A DNA stretch of 64,000 bases, from contig CAZCGE010000143.1 in NCBI GenBank assembly GCA_964498125.1, forward strand, positions 7,120 to 71,119, in the 5' to 3' direction. A program made the position numbers and the translations under genes. Each line of letters starts with the position of its first letter. The stretch's first letter is position 1. Origin of the DNA: CAMDBL01 sp964498125. GTDB taxonomy: Bacteria > Pseudomonadota > Alphaproteobacteria > Rhizobiales > Hyphomicrobiaceae. Positions 36,882 through 45,139 of this stretch are shown here, one piece after another. The notes under the pieces are model-generated. The model ran no database searches. It was not told where the DNA came from and saw nothing but the letters and a program-made list of their open reading frames with translations.

Positions 36882-36989
36882 GTCCGCGGGTTCTCCAGCG
36901 TCACATCATCGGCGGCGCTGGCTCGAGATATCCCCGCCGCCGCGACTGCTGCTATAGAGTGTGCCTCACAGAGTCGTTGGCGCGGGCGC

Positions 36990-37949
36990 ATGGAAAAATT
37001 TGCCGTACTCTCCAAGAATCCGGTGCCCGGCGGCGGCGCGGTCGGCACCTTCAAGGGCCATGACGGCGCTGCCCTGCGCTTTGCCCGCTGGGAGCCGACA
37101 CGGGGCCGGCGTGGCACCGTCTGCTTGTTCGGGGGCCGCGCGGAATTCATCGAGAAATACTTCGAGGTGATCGCCGACCTCAGGCGCCGCGGCTATGGCG
37201 TCGCCACCATGGACTGGCGCGGCCAAGGCGGCTCGCACCGGCTGCTCGCTAATCGGCGCAAGTGCCATGTCCGCGATTTCGCCGAGCACGACCGCGACCT
37301 GCTGCGCTTCATGAAGGACATCGTGCTGCCGGACTGCACGCCGCCTTTCATCGCGCTGGCTCACTCGATGGGCGCCAACCTGCTGATCCGCAATGCGACG
37401 GCCACCGGCTCCTGGTTCGACCGCATGGTGCTGTGTGCGCCGATGCTGGAGTTTCATCCCAGCCGCGTCGGCTTCCCGCACTGGTTTGCGCGCGGTGTGA
37501 CCGAGGCGGCACGCGCGGCCGGCCTTGGCCGCCTGTTCATCCCCGGCGGCAACGACCAGCCCGAGGAGATGCGCGGGTTCGAAAACAACGTGCTGACCAG
37601 CGATTACGAGCGCTGGTCGCGGACCCGATCCCTGCTGGAGGAGGAACCTGAATTGGCGGTCGGTTCGCCGACGCTGGCCTGGACCTCTGCCGCCTACCGG
37701 TCCATGGCCGTCCTTGCTCAGCCCGATACGCCCGCGCGCGTGCAGGTGCCGCTGCTGATTTTCTCGGCCGGCCAGGATCGCGTCGTCTCCAGCCCCGCCA
37801 TCGAGGCATTTGCCAATCGGTTGAAAGTCGGCACGCACATCCGCATTCCAGCGTCCCGCCATGAGATCCTGCAGGAAAACGATGAGATACGCGGCCGATT
37901 TTGGGCCGTGTTCGATGCCTATCTGGGAGTAAATACCGCGGCGCTGTGA
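36990..37949 (+). CDS. Alpha/beta hydrolase, PldB/monoacylglycerol-lipase-like
   Basis: The 319-aa protein has the hydrolase_4 (serine aminopeptidase S33) pattern: GTVCLFGGRAEFIEKYFEVIADLRRRGYGVATMDWRGQGGS (residues about 42-82) and nucleophile elbow LAHSMGANLL (Ser about 130). Asp in FSAGQDRVVS and His in SRHEILQE complete the triad. Members cleave lysophospholipids or monoacylglycerols. The gene stands alone between a terminator and the DenD-like gene. The substrate is unknown. Confidence 0.88.
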   Translation: MEKFAVLSKNPVPGGGAVGTFKGHDGAALRFARWEPTRGRRGTVCLFGGRAEFIEKYFEVIADLRRRGYGVATMDWRGQGGSHRLLANRRKCHVRDFAEHDRDLLRFMKDIVLPDCTPPFIALAHSMGANLLIRNATATGSWFDRMVLCAPMLEFHPSRVGFPHWFARGVTEAARAAGLGRLFIPGGNDQPEEMRGFENNVLTSDYERWSRTRSLLEEEPELAVGSPTLAWTSAAYRSMAVLAQPDTPARVQVPLLIFSAGQDRVVSSPAIEAFANRLKVGTHIRIPASRHEILQENDEIRGRFWAVFDAYLGVNTAAL

Positions 37950-38061
37950 AGGTGGTGCTCTCAAGCCCGGCACCGCTGTTCAGCCGCGGCGTGCATCCGA
38001 ACACGACCTCGGCTAGTGTTGCGCGCATATACGGCAGGCATCCAGCTCAGGAATGGACACA

Positions 38062-39036
38062 ATGCGCATTCTCATCATCGGTGGCGCCGGCATGGTTGGC
38101 CGCAAGCTGGCCGAGCGTCTCGCCAAGGACGGCCGGCTCGGCACGCGCGAGATCACCGGCATGTCCCTTTACGACGTCGTGCCACCGGTAGCGCCCGCTG
38201 GCGCAAGAATGCCGGTCAAGATCATGACTGGCGATTTGCCGGCGCCAGGAGAGACCGACAGGCTGATGGCGGAGAAGCCTGACGTGGTCTTCCACCTCGC
38301 GGCCATCGTCTCCGGCGAAGCCGAGCAAGAGTTCAACAAGGGCTACCGCATCAACATGGACGGCTCGCGCAACCTGTTCGAGTCGGTGCGCCACGCCGGC
38401 CACAAGCCGCGTGTCGTCTTCACCAGTTCGATCGCAGCCTTCGGCACACCCTTCCCCGAGACGATTCCGGATGACTACGTCAATACGCCGCTGACCTCCT
38501 ACGGCACACAGAAAGTGATCGGCGAGCTGCTGCTGTCGGATTATACGCGCAAGGGCTTCTTCGACGGCGTCGCCATTCGGCTGCCGACCATCTGCGTGCG
38601 GCCCGGCAAGCCCAACAAAGCTGCATCGGGCTTCTTCTCCAACATCATGCGCGAGCCGCTGGCGGGTCAGGAAGCGGTGCTGCCGGTCGCCGAAACGGTG
38701 CGCCACTGGCACGCCACGCCGCGCGCCGCCGTCGGCTTCCTGCTGCATGCCGCCACCATCGACAGCGACCGGGTCGGCACACGCCGCGCGCTGACTATGC
38801 CGGGCATCACCTGTACGGTCGGCGAGCAGATCGCAGCACTCAAGAAGGTGGCCGGCGACAAAGTCGTCGCCCGTATCCGCCGCGAGCCCGATCCCGTGAT
38901 CATGAAGATCGTCGAGGGTTGGCCGCGCGGCTTCGAGGCCAAGCGCGCCATCGGCCTCGGCTTCAAGGCGGAAAGCTCCTTCGAGGAGATCATCCGCATC
39001 CACATCGAGGACGAGCTCGGCGGCAAGATCGCGTGA
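38062..39036 (+). CDS. denD: D-erythronate dehydrogenase-like NAD-dependent epimerase/dehydratase
   Basis: The 324-aa extended SDR has MRILIIGGAGMVGRKLAERLA (GxxGxxG), VVFHLAAIVSGEAEQEFNKGYRINMDGSRNLFE, VFTSSIAAFG and the YGTQKVIGELLLSDY active-site Tyr-Lys. The RLPTICVRPGKPNKAASGFFSNIMREPLAG block is typical of DenD. DenD oxidises D-erythronate in tetronate breakdown. The AGGA site spaces to the ATG at 38062 better than to the ATG three codons upstream. None of the usual DenD partners (class II aldolase, Hyi isomerase, OtnK kinase) is adjacent, so the substrate is inferred. Confidence 0.82.
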   Translation: MRILIIGGAGMVGRKLAERLAKDGRLGTREITGMSLYDVVPPVAPAGARMPVKIMTGDLPAPGETDRLMAEKPDVVFHLAAIVSGEAEQEFNKGYRINMDGSRNLFESVRHAGHKPRVVFTSSIAAFGTPFPETIPDDYVNTPLTSYGTQKVIGELLLSDYTRKGFFDGVAIRLPTICVRPGKPNKAASGFFSNIMREPLAGQEAVLPVAETVRHWHATPRAAVGFLLHAATIDSDRVGTRRALTMPGITCTVGEQIAALKKVAGDKVVARIRREPDPVIMKIVEGWPRGFEAKRAIGLGFKAESSFEEIIRIHIEDELGGKIA

Positions 39037-39050
39037 GGCGTGGGACGATA

Positions 39051-39440
39051 ATGCCCGACTGGCTGTACGAATCGGGCCCCAATGGCCTGTGGATTTTCCT
39101 GCTGTTGACTGTCATCCTCGGCGGTGTGGCAGCCTGGGCCACCGGCCAGGCCATCGCCGCGACATGGCGGCCGATCTGGCAGGTGCCAGTCTATGCCGCA
39201 TTGCTGACGCTGGGCGTGCGTTTCCTGCATTTCGCGCTGTTTGAGGAGCCGCTGCTGGCGCCCGCCAACCTGGTGGTCGACTTTGCCGTGATGCTGTGTG
39301 CGGCCCTGCTGGGCCACAGGCTGGCGCGCGCACGGGCGATGAGCGCGCAATACGGCTGGCTCTATCAGCCGGCCGGTTGGATGGGGTGGCGGCGCAGCAA
39401 GACTGTAGGAAATCCGGAGTCCGCACGCGATTCAGGATGA
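39051..39440 (+). CDS. DUF6867-like membrane protein
   Basis: The 129-aa protein begins MPDWLYESGPNGLWIFLLLTVILGG and has three or four hydrophobic segments, ending in YGWLYQPAGWMGWRR. I recognise the family as DUF6867, which in Bradyrhizobium-like genomes usually sits inside liv (branched-chain amino-acid ABC) operons next to the ATPases and binding protein. Here only the LivK-type gene follows, 118 bases downstream. It is probably an accessory inner-membrane protein of the transporter. Confidence 0.75.
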   Translation: MPDWLYESGPNGLWIFLLLTVILGGVAAWATGQAIAATWRPIWQVPVYAALLTLGVRFLHFALFEEPLLAPANLVVDFAVMLCAALLGHRLARARAMSAQYGWLYQPAGWMGWRRSKTVGNPESARDSG

Positions 39441-39558
39441 CTTTCGCCGCAATTCCGGGGAATCCTGTCGTGGGTTACCCGCGTCCATGCCACAGGCTGC
39501 CATTCCGGCACCTGAAGGGCCTCGACGCACTGTATCCGCAGGCAATAGGGAGAGCATC

Positions 39559-40677
39559 ATGAAATACCTTCGCATGTCCGGGGTGGTACTTGCGGCGGCT
39601 GTCGCCTTCGCAGGCGCCGCCAATGCCCAGCTCAAGATCGGCGTCGCCGGCCCGATTACTGGCCCCAACGCCTCCTTCGGCGCGCAGTTGAAGAACGGCG
39701 CCGAGCAGGCCGCCGCCGACATCAATGCCAAGGGCGGCATCAACGGCCAGAAAATCCAGATCATGGTTGCCGACGACGTCTCCGATCCAAAGCAGGGCGT
39801 CTCGGTCGCCAACAAGTTCGTCGGCGAGGGCGTCAAGTTCGTCGTCGGCCACTTCAATTCGGGCGTGACGATCCCGGCCTCCGACGTCTACCAGGAGAAC
39901 GGCGTGCTGGTGATCACGCCATCGGCCACCAACCCGCAATTGACCGAGCGCGGCATGTGGAACGTCTTCCGCACCTGCGGCCGCGACGACCAGCAGGGCG
40001 CGGTTGCCGGCAAGTACATCGCCGACCATTTCAAGGGCAAGAAGATTGCCGTCGTCCACGACAAGACGACCTATGGCAAGGGCGTCGCCGACGAGACCCG
40101 GAAAGCGATGGCCAAGCAAGGTATCAAGGAAGTGCTGTATGAGGGCATCAACACCGGCGAGAAGGATTTCTCGGCGCTGGTCTCCAAGATCAAGGCGGCC
40201 AACGCCGACCTTGTCTACTGGGGCGGCTTGCACACCGAAGGCGGCCTGATTCTGCGTCAGATGCGCGGCCAGGGCGTCAAGGCGGTGATGATGGGCGCCG
40301 ACGGCATCGCCGACAGCGAGTTTGCCGCCATCGCCGGACCGGGCGCGGCGGAAGGCACGCTGATGACCTTCGGCCCTGATCCCAAGAAGCGGCCCGAAGC
40401 CGCTGCCGTGCTGAAATCGTTCGAGGCCCGCAAGTTCGATCCGCAGGCCTACACGCTCTACAGCTACGCGGCCCTGCAAGTGATCGCCGACGCCGCGGCA
40501 CAGTCAAAGTCCCTGGAGCCGAAGAAGGTCGCCGAGACGATCAAGGGCGGCAAGCCCTTCAAGACCGTGATCGGCAACCTCGCCTACGACAAGAAGGGTG
40601 ACCTGACACGGCTCGACTACGTGATGTGGACCTGGAAGAAGGGTGCCGACGGCAAGGTCACGTATCAGCAGAATTGA
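39559..40677 (+). CDS. LivK-type branched-chain amino-acid binding protein
   Basis: The 372-aa protein has a clean signal peptide (MKYLRMSGVVLAAAVAFAGAANA) followed by the LivK/LivJ core: LKIGVAGPITGPNASFGAQLKNGAEQAAADINAKGG, VVGHFNSGVTIPASDVYQENGVLVITPSATNP, VFRTCGRDDQQGAVAGKYI and IAVVHDKTTYGKGVADE. It would feed Leu/Ile/Val or a related compound to a LivHMGF permease. A GGGAGAG site precedes the ATG. The next gene is a diverged paralogue. Confidence 0.93.
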   Translation: MKYLRMSGVVLAAAVAFAGAANAQLKIGVAGPITGPNASFGAQLKNGAEQAAADINAKGGINGQKIQIMVADDVSDPKQGVSVANKFVGEGVKFVVGHFNSGVTIPASDVYQENGVLVITPSATNPQLTERGMWNVFRTCGRDDQQGAVAGKYIADHFKGKKIAVVHDKTTYGKGVADETRKAMAKQGIKEVLYEGINTGEKDFSALVSKIKAANADLVYWGGLHTEGGLILRQMRGQGVKAVMMGADGIADSEFAAIAGPGAAEGTLMTFGPDPKKRPEAAAVLKSFEARKFDPQAYTLYSYAALQVIADAAAQSKSLEPKKVAETIKGGKPFKTVIGNLAYDKKGDLTRLDYVMWTWKKGADGKVTYQQN

Positions 40678-40703
40678 GTGTGAGGTGGGGTCGAGTGTGA
40701 GGC

Positions 40704-40730
40704 GGGGTCAGACCCGAAGGGTCTGACCCC
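40704..40730. repeat. GGGGTCAGACCC-type palindrome
   Basis: Arms GGGGTCAGACCC and GGGTCTGACCCC surround a 3-base centre, 26 bases after the stop of the LivK-type gene and 26 bases before the TTG start of its paralogue. A preceding GTGGGGTCGAG looks like a partial copy. Confidence 0.8.
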
Positions 40731-40756
40731 GATCAGCGAACTGCGCGAGGACCACA

Positions 40757-41842
40757 TTGCGCCCATCCCGCCTTGGCCTTGCCTTCGCTTTCGGCGCACT
40801 CCTCTTTGCCACGCCCGCCGCCGCCGAAATCCTGGTTGGCGTGGCGGCGCCATTGTCGGGGCGCTTTGCCGAGCAGGGGCTGGCAATACAAATGGGCGTC
40901 GAGGACGCAGTCACCGCGGTCAACGCTATGGGAGGGCTTCTCGGCCAGCACTTGCGCATTATCGCCGTCGATGACGGCTGCGAGGCAAAAGCCGGCGCCG
41001 AGGTCGCCCGCCAGCTTGTCGCCCGCGACGTTGCCGTCGTCATCGGCCACACCTGCCCCAGCGCTGCGATCGCCGCCGCGCCGATCTATGCCGAGGCCAA
41101 GATCGTGCTGCTGGCCCTGACGCGGCATCCGGATCTGACCGAAAAGCGGGCGGGTCCAACCATATTTCGAGTCGCCGGCCGTGACGATCGGCAGGGCGAG
41201 ACGATTGCCGCGCATATCCTCAAGACCTTCCAAGGCCAGCGAATCGCCCTCATCCACGACCGCACCCAATATGGCCGCGGGCTCGCCGGAGTGATCGAGC
41301 GGGTGCTGGCAGCGGGCGGGACAAAGCCGCTGTTCGTCGAGGGCATCGTCGCAGGCAACAAGGACTACTCTGGCGTTGTACAGCTCGCCAGGCAGGCTGC
41401 CGCCGACGTCATCTTTTTCGGCGGATTTCCAGCCGAAGCGGCCATTCTCTTTCGACAGTTGCGAGCGGCCGGTTTGGACGCACCGTTCCTGGGCGCCGAC
41501 GCCCTGGCAGGCGCCGAGGCCGGACAACTCGCCCCGTCTGCCGCCGGTCAAGTCCTGGTTGCCTACCCATATATGTTCAGCGACGATCCGCGGCACGCGC
41601 TGGAACGTGCGAGGGCTGACGATCTGAAAGAAAGATCAATGATGGCCATGGCGCTTTGGCGCAACGCGGCGGACGCCATAGCTCAATTGGACGGGCTTGC
41701 CGTGGCTGGGCGCCTTGCCGTTCGCCGGCCAGCCCATTTCAGCTTCGACGCCAAGGGTGACCCCCTCGACTCCGACCTGCCCTCATACATCATGCTCGAC
41801 GCCGGCGCGCCGCAGGAACCGAGCCGCACCCAAGCCCGCTAG
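40757..41842 (+). CDS. Diverged LivK-type binding protein
   Basis: The 361-aa protein starts at TTG (GAGGA spaced about 7 bases) with signal peptide MRPSRLGLAFAFGALLFATPAAA. It parallels the upstream LivK: VGVAAPLSGRFAEQGLAIQMGVEDAVTAVNAMGG, VVIGHTCPSAAIAAAPIYAEAKIVLLALTRHPDLTEKRAGPTIFRVAGRDDRQG and RIALIHDRTQYGRGLAGV. The two probably arose by duplication and diverged. The ligand may differ because the pocket segment has a Cys (GHTCPS) in place of the Asn/Ser seen upstream. Confidence 0.88.
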   Translation: MRPSRLGLAFAFGALLFATPAAAEILVGVAAPLSGRFAEQGLAIQMGVEDAVTAVNAMGGLLGQHLRIIAVDDGCEAKAGAEVARQLVARDVAVVIGHTCPSAAIAAAPIYAEAKIVLLALTRHPDLTEKRAGPTIFRVAGRDDRQGETIAAHILKTFQGQRIALIHDRTQYGRGLAGVIERVLAAGGTKPLFVEGIVAGNKDYSGVVQLARQAAADVIFFGGFPAEAAILFRQLRAAGLDAPFLGADALAGAEAGQLAPSAAGQVLVAYPYMFSDDPRHALERARADDLKERSMMAMALWRNAADAIAQLDGLAVAGRLAVRRPAHFSFDAKGDPLDSDLPSYIMLDAGAPQEPSRTQAR

Positions 41843-41855
41843 GCCGGTCCTTTCC

Positions 41856-42056
41856 TCACCTCCCCTGCGACTCCAAAATCAAATCCACCTGCAGCGCCTG
41901 GTGAACGCGAACCAACTCCTCGGGCACCTCGTCGCCATCTTCCTGATAGCGTGCTATCCGCTGCTGCAGCAGTGCGAAGCTCTCGCGTGGGTCGTCCTGC
42001 TCCTCGATCATGGTGATCAAGACGGCAATTTCATTCGCACTCGTGTTCGCCCGCAT
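41856..42056 (-). CDS. Small acidic protein of unknown function
   Basis: The 66-codon gene MRANTSANEIAVLITMIEEQDDPRESFALLQQRIARYQEDGDEVPEELVRVHQALQVDLILESQGR follows a strong TTTAGGAGGA site; the adjoining ATG at 42059 is an alternative. The product is predicted all-helical, soluble and acidic. Its stop is 13 bases from the convergent LivK-type gene. Similar small proteins occur in Bradyrhizobium-like genomes, without known function. Confidence 0.55.
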   Translation of the reverse strand: MRANTSANEIAVLITMIEEQDDPRESFALLQQRIARYQEDGDEVPEELVRVHQALQVDLILESQGR

Positions 42057-42413
42057 CATCGTCCTCCTAAATTGGCGTTGGCTGGCAAACCTGGGACAGA
42101 CCTCATGTCTGGCCCGCGCCATCACGCCGGGAAGTCATCGTTCGCAAACAGCTCGTGCTTGTCTGCTGCCGCTTGATGACCACCCTACCGATTCGACAGT
42201 TAACCCCGGCTGAATGTTTTTCAAGGCACGAAAATATGCATGGACCAGCGTCAAGGCCATCGGCCCGGCTGTGTGTCCGGTGCCGCCTGCCGTTCTTGCA
42301 ACGCATCAATTCGTCGCTGCGTTGCAGCAATCAAGACGCGCGGCGACATTGCTGCTATCATGACACTCCACCGACTGGCGCAGCGCCGGGACCATCGCAA
42401 GGGCAAACGCGCC
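42057..42413. other. Intergenic region upstream of the P1 peptidase
   Basis: I see no gene here. The stretch AAGACGCGCGGCGACATTGC and a TATCAT near 42356 could be part of a promoter for the peptidase. A frame on the plus strand is open from 42240 but lacks homology-like composition before residue MRGEF at 42414. Confidence 0.4.
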
Positions 42414-43424
42414 ATGCGCGGCGAGTTCAATCTCATCACCGATGTGCCGGGGCTGCGGGTCGGCAATGCGCACGATGAGCGGCTGGCCAGCGGCGTCACG
42501 GTGCTGTTGCCAGATGCTCCCGCTGTCGCCGCGGTCGATGTGCGCGGTGGCGGCCCTGGCACGCGCGAATCCGACGCGTTGGGCCTTGCCGGAACGGTGA
42601 ATGAGGTGCACGGCCTGGTGCTCTCCGGCGGCTCGGCATTCGGCCTGGCGGCGGCCACTGGTGTGCAGAGCTGGCTTCGCGAGCGCGGCATCGGCTTCAG
42701 CGTCGGCAGCGCCCGCGTGCCGATCGTGCCGCAAGCCATTCTGTTCGACCTGCTCAACGGCGGCGACAAGGGCTGGGGACCAAGCCCGCCCTACGAACGG
42801 CTGGCACAAGAGGCCTGCGCCGCGGCCGGGCGAAGCTTCGCGCTGGGCAGTGCCGGCGCCGGCTACGGCGCGACCACGGCAACGCTGCGCGGCGGCCTCG
42901 GCAGCGCCTCCGAGCTGCTCGGCGGCGGCCTGGTCATCGGTGCCTTGGCGGCCGTCAATTCCCTGGGCTCGGTCACGGTCGGCGATACCAGCCATTTCTG
43001 GGCCGCCCCGTTCGAGCAGGACGGTGAATTTGGCGGTTGCGGCTTGCCCGCGCCCTGGCCGGCGGACGCAACGGAGCCGCGCCTCAAGGGCGGAGCGCCG
43101 CAGAATACGACGCTGGCCATCGTTGCGACCAACGCGCTGCTGACCAAGCCCGAGGCCTACCGCCTCGCCGTGATGGCCCAGACCGGCTTGGCGCGCGCCA
43201 TCTACCCGGTCCATTCCCCGCTCGATGGCGACGTGGTCTATGCGCTCGCCACCGGCCACGTGGCGCTGCCCGACACCACCCGATCGCTGGCGCTCCTCGG
43301 CGCCGCCGCCGCCAACGCGCTGGCCCGCGCCATCGCACGCGGCATTTACGAGGCAGCCCCGGCGCCCGCCTTCTGGACCGGTCCGCCGGCCTGGCGCGCC
43401 CGCTTCGGCGGAGGCACCGCATGA
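42414..43424 (+). CDS. P1-family (DmpA/NylC-type) self-processing peptidase
   Basis: The 336-aa N-terminal-nucleophile hydrolase is made as a precursor. Family segments are NLITDVPGLRVGNAHDERLASGVTVLLP, VRGGGPGTRESDAL, NEVHGLVLSGGSAFGLAAATGV, SAGAGYGATTATLRGGLGS and GALAAVNSLGSVTVGD. The autocleavage site is predicted at Asn231-Thr232 in PQNTTLAIVATNALL, matching the NylC nylon-oligomer hydrolase subgroup (Asn/Thr) more than DmpA (Gly/Ser). Members act as aminopeptidases or cyclic/linear amide hydrolases. The start is at 42414; an ATG at 42360 is possible. A small membrane protein overlaps its stop (ATGA). Confidence 0.87.
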   Translation: MRGEFNLITDVPGLRVGNAHDERLASGVTVLLPDAPAVAAVDVRGGGPGTRESDALGLAGTVNEVHGLVLSGGSAFGLAAATGVQSWLRERGIGFSVGSARVPIVPQAILFDLLNGGDKGWGPSPPYERLAQEACAAAGRSFALGSAGAGYGATTATLRGGLGSASELLGGGLVIGALAAVNSLGSVTVGDTSHFWAAPFEQDGEFGGCGLPAPWPADATEPRLKGGAPQNTTLAIVATNALLTKPEAYRLAVMAQTGLARAIYPVHSPLDGDVVYALATGHVALPDTTRSLALLGAAAANALARAIARGIYEAAPAPAFWTGPPAWRARFGGGTA

Positions 43425-43606
43425 TGCGGAACTTCGCGTTATGGGCCGCTTCAGCCCTGCTGCTGTTATGGATCTGTCTTCTGACGGTTGATCATCAGAT
43501 GGCATATCAGTGTGCGCACAAAGGCGGGCGGTGGGAGAGCATGCACTGGCGCTGCGTTCCCGACCCCGGCCGCATCATCCTGCAGCGCGACATCCGGCGA
43601 TCGTAA
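43421..43606 (+). CDS. Small single-pass membrane protein
   Basis: The 61-aa protein starts MMRNFALWAASALLLLWICLLTVDHQ (one transmembrane helix or uncleaved signal). It continues with a short periplasmic part containing two Cys (AYQCAHKGGRWESMHWRCVPDPG) that could form a disulphide. It begins in an ATGA overlap with the P1 peptidase, with GGAGG ten bases upstream, so it is co-translated and perhaps co-functional. I recognise no family. Confidence 0.6.
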   Translation: MMRNFALWAASALLLLWICLLTVDHQMAYQCAHKGGRWESMHWRCVPDPGRIILQRDIRRS

Positions 43607-43614
43607 GTGCAGGC

Positions 43615-43725
43615 GTGAGTGGTGAGTGGTGAGTCGTGAAGCGCAGTGATTAGCAGGCACTACCCTCACCACTCACCACTCACCACTCACCACTCACCAC
43701 TCACCACTCACCACTCACCACTCAC
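43615..43725. repeat. Heptamer tandem array with inverted short array
   Basis: CTCACCA is repeated about 8.7 times in 43665-43725, with no spacers. The complementary unit (TGGTGAG) is repeated about three times at 43615-43638, so the two arrays can pair into a hairpin. The array runs into the stop codon of the DadA-like gene (43722). The copy number of such arrays often varies by slippage. Confidence 0.9.
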
Positions 43726-44966
43726 GCGAAACGGTCGACCCGATAAGGCGCCGGATCGGTGAACGGCGCTTCGCCCGTCATCATTTCGCCGAGCAATCGT
43801 CCGGTAACGGGACCCAGCGTAAATCCCAGATGCTGGTGTCCGATATCCAGCCACAGCCCGCGCTTGCCCGGCACCGGTCCAATTGCCGGCAGCATGTCGG
43901 GCAGGCATGGCCTGCGTCCGAGCCAAGGCTTGGCGTCGACCGGCTCGCCGAGCGGGAACAGCTCGCGCGCCATCGGTTCGACCTTGGCGAGCTGCACCGG
44001 CGTCGGCGGCGCATCGGCGCGCGCGAACTCGGCCCCGGTCGTCAGGCGAATGCCTCGTGTCATGGCAGCCAAGACATAACCTCCCTCCACGTCGAGCACC
44101 GGCCGGGACAGCGTGGCGTTGCCGCTGGCTGCATAGTGCATGTGGTAGCCGCGCTTGACCGCCAGCGGCAGCCTGACCCCGAGCGGCGCCAGCACATCCA
44201 GCGACCATGGCCCGAGCGCCACCACCACCTCGCGCGCCTCGATGGGCCCCTCGATACCGCCGACCTGCCAGCCGTTGGCCGTCGCCTCCAGCGAGCGCGC
44301 ATCGGCTGTCGCCAACCGCCCGCCCCGCTTCACGAACATATCGGCATAGGCTTTGCCGACGGCCCCAGGATCACCGACGCTGACGGCCTGAGTTTTCAGC
44401 AGGCCGCCGGCCAGCGGGCCGCAAATATTGGGCTCTAGCTCGCGCAACTGCGATGCCGACTTGAAATCGCTCACCGTGCCCCAGCGCGCCGCGGCCGCGG
44501 ACGCCGCCTTGTGCTCGGCCTCCAGCCGCGCTTGCGAGCGATAGACGCGCAGATAGCCGGTGCGGCGAATGACACCGTCGATCCCGGCAGCTCGCATCAG
44601 CGCTTCGTGCTCGTCGATGCAGCGCTCGATGAGCGGGCGGGCAGCGCGAGCGGTTGCCGCGACCCGCTCCGGACTGGAGTGGAGGAAATGCCGCCACAGC
44701 CATGGCAGCAGCATCGGCAGGTCGCGATAGTGCAGGTTGGCCTCGGGTCGCCGGTTGAGCGCATAATCGAGCACGACGCGAACATCGCGCGGGAACGAGT
44801 AGGGCACCACGGCTTCACGCTGGATGACGCCGGCATTGCCAAATGACGTCTCCTCGGCCGCGCCGCGCCGATCCATCAGCGTGACCGACCTGCCGCGCGC
44901 CTGCAGGTGCAGCGCAGCTGAGACGCCGACCATGCCGGCGCCAAGGACCAGGACGTCTGTTTTCAT
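43722..44966 (-). CDS. DadA-like FAD-dependent D-amino-acid dehydrogenase/oxidase
   Basis: The 414-aa flavoprotein begins MKTDVLVLGAGMVGVSAALHLQARG (Rossmann GxGxxG). It has the DadA-type SFGNAGVIQREAVVPYSFPRDV segment (residues about 42-63) and C-terminal KPWLGRRPCLPDMLPAIGPVPGKRGLWLDIGHQHLGFTLGPVTGRLL. The family oxidises D-amino acids or related amines to keto acids. It is transcribed away from the alpha/beta hydrolase gene. Its stop abuts the heptamer array. The substrate is unknown. Confidence 0.9.
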   Translation of the reverse strand: MKTDVLVLGAGMVGVSAALHLQARGRSVTLMDRRGAAEETSFGNAGVIQREAVVPYSFPRDVRVVLDYALNRRPEANLHYRDLPMLLPWLWRHFLHSSPERVAATARAARPLIERCIDEHEALMRAAGIDGVIRRTGYLRVYRSQARLEAEHKAASAAAARWGTVSDFKSASQLRELEPNICGPLAGGLLKTQAVSVGDPGAVGKAYADMFVKRGGRLATADARSLEATANGWQVGGIEGPIEAREVVVALGPWSLDVLAPLGVRLPLAVKRGYHMHYAASGNATLSRPVLDVEGGYVLAAMTRGIRLTTGAEFARADAPPTPVQLAKVEPMARELFPLGEPVDAKPWLGRRPCLPDMLPAIGPVPGKRGLWLDIGHQHLGFTLGPVTGRLLGEMMTGEAPFTDPAPYRVDRFA

Positions 44967-45139
44967 GGGCTACGTTTTGTGATGGAGGTCAGCGAGCGCG
45001 GGACTGACCACACTCTAAGCCGATCGGCCTCCGCGAGCCAACAGCCCAGTGCCGGCATCGCCCCTCCCCATCAAGAGTGGACAGCCCTCGACCGCCGGGG
45101 CAACCTCTGGCGAGGAACCGGCCGATGCTGGAGGGCTGC

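Noticed and set aside
43615..43725. CRISPR array
   Set aside because: The 7-base units are directly contiguous without spacers and no cas gene is nearby.
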